This document shows positions 15,301 to 18,551 of a stretch of 18,551 bases of DNA, one piece after another; the stretch's first letter is position 1; every line of letters starts with the position of its first letter. The translations under genes and the position numbers were made by a program. Source of the stretch: Caryophanales bacterium UBA6331 (GTDB taxonomy: Bacteria > Bacillota_I > Bacilli_A > RF39 > UBA660); contig DJSP01000093.1 of the NCBI GenBank assembly GCA_002438065.1, forward strand, positions 49,780 to 68,330. The letters are read 5' to 3'. The notes under the pieces were generated by a model, which saw nothing but the letters and a program-made list of their open reading frames with translations, did no database searches and was not told the DNA's origin.

Positions 15301-17139
15301 TCACCTAATTCTACTTATATTATCGTTTTTATTTACGAACTTATTAAAATAATTATAAAAACATTCATCTATATTAGAATAATTCAAGGGTAAAGTAATT
15401 TCTTCATCATATGCAGCCATTCCCATTTTATCAAATAACTCTTTATCATCATGATTAAAAATATATGTAGCTAAATAAAGCCCATTTACATATCTAAATC
15501 TTAGGTTTAATTTATTTTCTAAATCATCACCATCTTCTTTAATTAAACTATCAAAATATTTATGATAATTAATAAAAGTATTTTTATATATCTCTGGTAA
15601 CTTTTGTACTTCTTTATTAAAGACATCTTCATAAATATCCATATTTATTGTGTTCCATGGTTTATTTTTAAATATTTCTTTAATAAAATTAACATAACTT
15701 ATATAAAAGCAAGATAAAATTTCATAAAAATAATGTTCTTTAATTATTTTCTCGGCATCTAATCCAAACTCAGTAAACTCAGTCAAATATTTATATAAAT
15801 ACAGTTCAATTGTTATTGGTGAAACTTCAGTAAAATTATCAAAATTAACTTTAAAACTTATATTCTTTTGAAAATAAACTTTATGAATAAATTCATGAAC
15901 AATTGAAAATACATCTCTTATATTATTTTTAACAACAATTGTTACTTTACCATCATTATTTATAGAGTTATAATCATCTTCATTTATATCTTTATTTAAA
16001 AAGACAAAACTTTCCTTATCATTTTCTATTAAATTCATGAACATATTATATAAATTTATATCAAACTGTTTTAAAAACTCAAGAACAATATTGAAAGAAT
16101 CATTAATATTTAAAGTTTCTTTTAATTCTAAATTATCTAATTCATCTAATTCTTTTATTCCATTATCATCTAATAAATTTATTAATCTATTAGAAACTAT
16201 AACAATATTAAATCCATCATATAATTTATTCTTTTGAAATTTTATTTTAATGTTAGAAAAATATCTTTCTAAACTATTTTCACAATCTCTTTTCTTTATA
16301 TTATTAAAGTTAAAATTTTTATCATACATCCCTAAATTAATTTCATTTAATACTTTCATATCATTATTATAATAAATATAAGGACTAACAAACATAGCAT
16401 AAATATACCTATACATTTGATTATAATCAATTAATGATAAAGATTGTCTATCAATATCTTTTTCAAATAATAAAAAATTATCTAAAAAAATCTTCTTTAA
16501 TTTAACATCATCTATTAAGTTTATTTTCTTCTTTATCTCTTCATTATAATATTTTTTATTTAAACTTCTTATAATTAAGATTTTAACATCACTATTTAAA
16601 AAATCAACATATTTTATAAAAAAGCAATAATACATTGTAACCATTAATCTATTATAAATATAGTTATAAGCATCTTCTTCATATTTTGTATGTTCTAAAT
16701 ATTTTCTTAAATACATCTCTGCTGATATTGATCCAACTTCGCACAATATTTTATTATACATTTTTTTACCAGTTTGTAAATTATATTTATGGGTAAATTC
16801 ATGAACAATTCCAAATATATCATTAATATTATTTTCTACACTAATTATTGTTTTTCCTGTTCCTAACACTACATGATTGCTATTATCTAAATATTTATGA
16901 TCTACATCTTTAGAAACAAATATAAAAGATTTTTTATCAAAACTAATTGTATTAATAAAGGCATTATAGATATGATTATCAAAACTATTAAAAAAATCAC
17001 AAGCTACATTATAAGATTCACTAATATTATATTTATTGTTTGTTTTCTTTATAATTGAATTAAAATCATAAGGAAAATCAAATTTAAAATATAATTCAAT
17101 CAATAAATTAATAATTTTATCCATTTCTTTCTTATTCAT
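15301..17139 (-). CDS. Tandem-duplicated M3-like zinc metallopeptidase
   Basis: 612 residues made of two collinear halves of about 300 residues each. Numbering from the chosen start, half 1 has HEFTH at 113-117 and CEVGSISAE with Glu134 and Glu141. Half 2 has HEFIH at 415-419 and TEVSPITIE with Glu438 and Glu445. HExxH followed some 20 residues later by E-x6-E is the zinc-site pattern of M3 oligopeptidases such as PepF. Both halves also share a block before the zinc site (IVHEF preceded by NNI.D.F) and a late Y/F-R-Y...Y-I block recalling the M3 C-terminus. No signal peptide, so a cytoplasmic oligopeptidase is likely if active. The start is ATG at 17137-17139 with GGAG eight bases upstream; a TTG six codons earlier overlaps that site. 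It ends over the uvrC start. Peptidase type is inferred from motifs; each half is shorter than a full M3 enzyme. Confidence 0.72.
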   Translation of the reverse strand: MNKKEMDKIINLLIELYFKFDFPYDFNSIIKKTNNKYNISESYNVACDFFNSFDNHIYNAFINTISFDKKSFIFVSKDVDHKYLDNSNHVVLGTGKTIISVENNINDIFGIVHEFTHKYNLQTGKKMYNKILCEVGSISAEMYLRKYLEHTKYEEDAYNYIYNRLMVTMYYCFFIKYVDFLNSDVKILIIRSLNKKYYNEEIKKKINLIDDVKLKKIFLDNFLLFEKDIDRQSLSLIDYNQMYRYIYAMFVSPYIYYNNDMKVLNEINLGMYDKNFNFNNIKKRDCENSLERYFSNIKIKFQKNKLYDGFNIVIVSNRLINLLDDNGIKELDELDNLELKETLNINDSFNIVLEFLKQFDINLYNMFMNLIENDKESFVFLNKDINEDDYNSINNDGKVTIVVKNNIRDVFSIVHEFIHKVYFQKNISFKVNFDNFTEVSPITIELYLYKYLTEFTEFGLDAEKIIKEHYFYEILSCFYISYVNFIKEIFKNKPWNTINMDIYEDVFNKEVQKLPEIYKNTFINYHKYFDSLIKEDGDDLENKLNLRFRYVNGLYLATYIFNHDDKELFDKMGMAAYDEEITLPLNYSNIDECFYNYFNKFVNKNDNISRIR

Positions 17140-17159
17140 AAGTGCTTCTCCATACAAAT

Positions 17160-17168
17160 ACTATAGCA
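17160..17168 (-). promoter_or_regulatory. Extended -10 promoter of the peptidase-like gene and uvrC
   Basis: The minus strand reads TGC-TATAGT, a TGn-extended -10, with no clear -35. The start point near 17153 gives a leader of about 14 bases that holds just the GGAG site. Confidence 0.5.
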
Positions 17169-17183
17169 CATTATTAAATTAAT

Positions 17184-17192
17184 TGATATAAT
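17184..17192 (+). promoter_or_regulatory. Extended -10 promoter of the IMPACT-family gene
   Basis: The plus strand reads TGA-TATAAT, a perfect -10 with the TGn extension and no good -35. Transcription should start near 17199, only about eight bases before the ATG, so the mRNA is almost leaderless. It sits about 20 bases from the opposing promoter at 17160-17168. Confidence 0.6.
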
Positions 17193-17206
17193 GTAAAAGA
17201 TGTAAT

Positions 17207-17554
17207 ATGAAATTAATAAATACAAGTTATATTGAAATTAAAAAATCTAAATTTTATGGTTATTTATATGAATTAGATTCGATAGAAGAAGTTAAATCAA
17301 TATTAAAAGATTTAAAAGAAAATAATAAAAGTTATAGACATATTCCTTATGCTTATTATTTTAATAATACTGCTGGTAAATCAGATGATAAAGAGCCAGG
17401 TAATATTTCTATTTCTTTTTTAAATAATTTAGAAAGAAATAATTTAAAGAATCACTTAATTGCGGTTGTTAGATTTTATGGAGGAACAAAATTGGGTGCT
17501 TCTAACTTATCTAGAACATATGGTAAATGTGCAAGTTCATGCATAAATAAATAA
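17207..17554 (+). CDS. IMPACT/YigZ-family protein, N-terminal domain only
   Basis: 115 residues. It matches the IMPACT (UPF0029) domain of YigZ proteins: EIKKSKFYGYL at the start, YRHIPYAYYF where the family has its conserved HxxYAY-like block, SDDKEPGN, and AVVRFYGGTKLGASNLSRTY near the end. Full YigZ proteins are about 200 residues with a second ferredoxin-like DUF1949 domain, which is absent here; the frame ends cleanly in TAA and a terminator follows, so this looks like a natural short form or an old truncation. The family's role is linked to translation control and ribosome-related stress in eukaryotes and is poorly defined in bacteria. No good binding site precedes the ATG, in line with a nearly leaderless mRNA. 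Confidence 0.85.
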   Translation: MKLINTSYIEIKKSKFYGYLYELDSIEEVKSILKDLKENNKSYRHIPYAYYFNNTAGKSDDKEPGNISISFLNNLERNNLKNHLIAVVRFYGGTKLGASNLSRTYGKCASSCINK

Positions 17555-17586
17555 AAATCACATAATCTTCATTAGGTGATTTTTTT
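17553..17586 (+). terminator. Terminator hairpin overlapping the next gene's ribosome binding site
   Basis: AAAAATCAC-A-TAAT pairs with ATTA-G-GTGATTTTT around a CTTC loop, leaving one A-G mismatch, and ends in a run of six T. The 3' arm contains AGGTGA (17574-17579), the probable binding site of the next gene. Besides ending transcription, the hairpin would hide that site in any read-through mRNA. Confidence 0.75.
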
Positions 17587-17935
17587 GAATTATATAATTA
17601 AATATTTAAAAGCATTAGCAATACCCTTTATTTCTTTAATAATTATGGCTATCTTATTTAGTATAACTAACTTATTAGGATTTAAAACTAACAATATTTT
17701 TATTTTAATTGCTATGGCAATAGTTATGTTTATATCGGGATATCTATTAAGTAAAGAATTTATTAAAAAGAAATATATTCATGGTTTAATATTTGGAATT
17801 ATTATGTCTGGATTATATTTATTACTAAGTCTAATATTTCGCAATAAATTAACTTTTAATACTATTATTTATTATTTAGTAATAACTATTTCATCAATGT
17901 TAGGATCAATGTTTTCCTCGGCAAAATCTAAATAA
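17585..17935 (+). CDS. Small four-helix membrane protein, TIGR04086/YrzE-like
   Basis: 116 residues with four hydrophobic segments of about 20 residues. They lie near 8-28 (ALAIPFISLIIMAILF), 36-55 (IFILIAMAIVMFISGYLLS), 65-85 (IHGLIFGIIMSGLYLLLSLI) and 90-110 (TIIYYLVITISSMLGSMFS), with short basic loops. Layout, size and the GYLLSKEFIKKKYIHG turn resemble the TIGR04086 family of Firmicutes membrane proteins, whose function is unknown. The TTG at 17585 is six bases after AGGTG; a GTG at 17576 lies inside that site and is less likely. Translation depends on a site buried in the preceding terminator hairpin, so expression may come from read-through or an undetected promoter. Confidence 0.7.
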   Translation: MNYIIKYLKALAIPFISLIIMAILFSITNLLGFKTNNIFILIAMAIVMFISGYLLSKEFIKKKYIHGLIFGIIMSGLYLLLSLIFRNKLTFNTIIYYLVITISSMLGSMFSSAKSK

Positions 17936-17956
17936 AAATATAAATGTAGTTATTAA

Positions 17957-17985
17957 AAACTCCAATTAAGGAGTTTATTTTATCT
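17957..17985. terminator. Terminator after the membrane protein gene, possibly bidirectional
   Basis: AAACTCC (17957-17963) and GGAGTTT (17970-17976) form a perfect 7-bp stem with the loop AATTAA. T-rich sequence follows on the plus strand (ATTTTATCTTTT), and GGAGTTT continues into TTAATAA on the minus strand. It could therefore also serve the minus-strand surface protein gene, whose stop is about 120 bases away. Confidence 0.75.
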
Positions 17986-18001
17986 TTTGGGTCACTTTTT
18001 T

Positions 18002-18047
18002 TACTCGCTTTCGCTCGCGGTGGTGGCCCTGAGGAACCGATATTCCT
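18002..18047. other. GC-rich non-coding patch downstream of the DUF6273-like gene
   Basis: Between the terminator and the stop of the minus-strand gene lies a patch such as CTCGCTTTCGCTCGCGGTGG and GGCCCTGAGGAACCGATATT, far richer in GC than the flanking DNA. It contains the repeated words CTCGC...CTCGC, the near-palindrome CCTGAGG and the inverted GGAA/TTCC around CCGATA. No frame through it is convincing. It may be a genome-wide repeat or a site tied to the neighbouring surface-protein gene. Confidence 0.4.
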
Positions 18048-18093
18048 ATTCTTGTTTTATCTATATTTTTTGCTTTACATATGATTTACATTT

Positions 18094-18551
18094 TTATCCG
18101 ATACGGAAAGCTGGAGAAACGCCAGCAGTAGTGGAAGCATAGTCAGCGTACCAGGAGCCGTAGCTAGTGACACGCAGGAATCTAGTGTTAGCACTAGAAG
18201 AAGCCGCGCGAAGCCACCAATATGAATTCGATGTATTGTACTTCTTTATAGCACCCGAATAGTTATCTGTAGTTACTCCTTTACTATTATAATAATCTAA
18301 TTGTCTTGTATTATTATAGGCTGTATCGTCAGTTAATACATTATCAGTTGTTTCATCTTCCCATACTTCATGGGCACTTAACAAATATATTTTATCGGTT
18401 GATGTAAAGTTTGTTTCTCCTGCTGTACTACCATGACCTGATATTACTTTGGTATCTATTATTACGTTTCTTAAATCTTCTGGTAATTTATTAAAGAAAT
18501 CTCCATTTGCATATGTTCTCATGGTTGTTGCTGGCCATCCACCTACATTGG
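18094..18551 (-). CDS. DUF6273-like surface protein, C-terminal part (5' end outside the window)
   Basis: At least 152 residues, open to the window edge: codons for GGWPATTMRTYANGDFFNKL run in without a stop, so the internal ATG at 18520 is not the start. The pattern GGWPA..MRTY...DF.N.LP.DL..VI..T.V.SGHGST, then KIYLLSAHEVW, then WWLRAASS...GVSPAFRIG follows DUF6273-type domains found in large cell-surface or secreted proteins of gut Firmicutes. The last 41 codons (18097-18219) have about 54% G+C by hand count, while the preceding part is about 30%. Many of those codons end in C or T with varied first two bases. The protein is probably exported, but the signal region is outside the window. 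A terminator-like hairpin lies at 17957-17976. Confidence 0.7.
   Translation of the reverse strand, partial: NVGGWPATTMRTYANGDFFNKLPEDLRNVIIDTKVISGHGSTAGETNFTSTDKIYLLSAHEVWEDETTDNVLTDDTAYNNTRQLDYYNSKGVTTDNYSGAIKKYNTSNSYWWLRAASSSANTRFLRVTSYGSWYADYASTTAGVSPAFRIG

Overview
The window comes from an AT-rich, Gram-positive-type bacterium. It has strong AGGAGG ribosome binding sites, sigma-A-type promoters and intrinsic terminators. It also carries a T-box riboswitch, a feature of Firmicutes and their relatives. TGG encodes Trp and TGA is used as a stop, so this is the standard bacterial code, not the mycoplasma code. Gene content (GatCAB, an archaeal-type AspRS, a DUF6273-like surface protein, several unrecognised proteins) suggests an uncultured gut Bacilli/Erysipelotrichia/RF39-like lineage. 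That placement is inference.

Layout, left to right. (1) 24-1820, minus: a HerA-like hexameric ATPase with its own promoter and terminator. (2) 2014-2705, plus: a decayed gene with a frameshift and two in-frame stops. (3) 2645-10113, minus: one long operon, hisS-asnS-aspS-gatC-gatA-gatB. It is read from a clear promoter through a complete T-box leader and ends in a strong hairpin. The genes supply His-, Asn- and Asp-tRNA and the GatCAB amidotransferase that repairs misacylated Asp-tRNA(Asn) or Glu-tRNA(Gln). (4) 10166-10954, minus: remnants of another decayed gene. (5) 10966-13468, minus: a second operon of three unrecognised genes, two of them divergent tandem paralogs, behind a good promoter. 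(6) 13502-17168, minus: a protein built from two tandem M3-like metallopeptidase modules, followed with overlapping ends by uvrC. (7) 17184-17985, plus: a short IMPACT/YigZ-type protein and a four-helix membrane protein of TIGR04086 type. (8) 17977-18551: a GC-rich non-coding patch and the 3' end of a DUF6273-like protein, minus strand, open at the window edge, whose last 120 bases are far richer in GC than everything around them.

The strongest points are these. The T-box specifier reads GACAU, which contains both an Asp (GAC) and a His (CAU) codon; its tRNA-end-binding bulge UGGC matches the G73 of tRNA(Asp) rather than the C73 of tRNA(His). The metallopeptidase-like protein is an internal duplication that keeps both HExxH sites. 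The tail of the DUF6273-like gene looks like a variable region. No rRNA, tRNA, insertion sequence or CRISPR array was seen.
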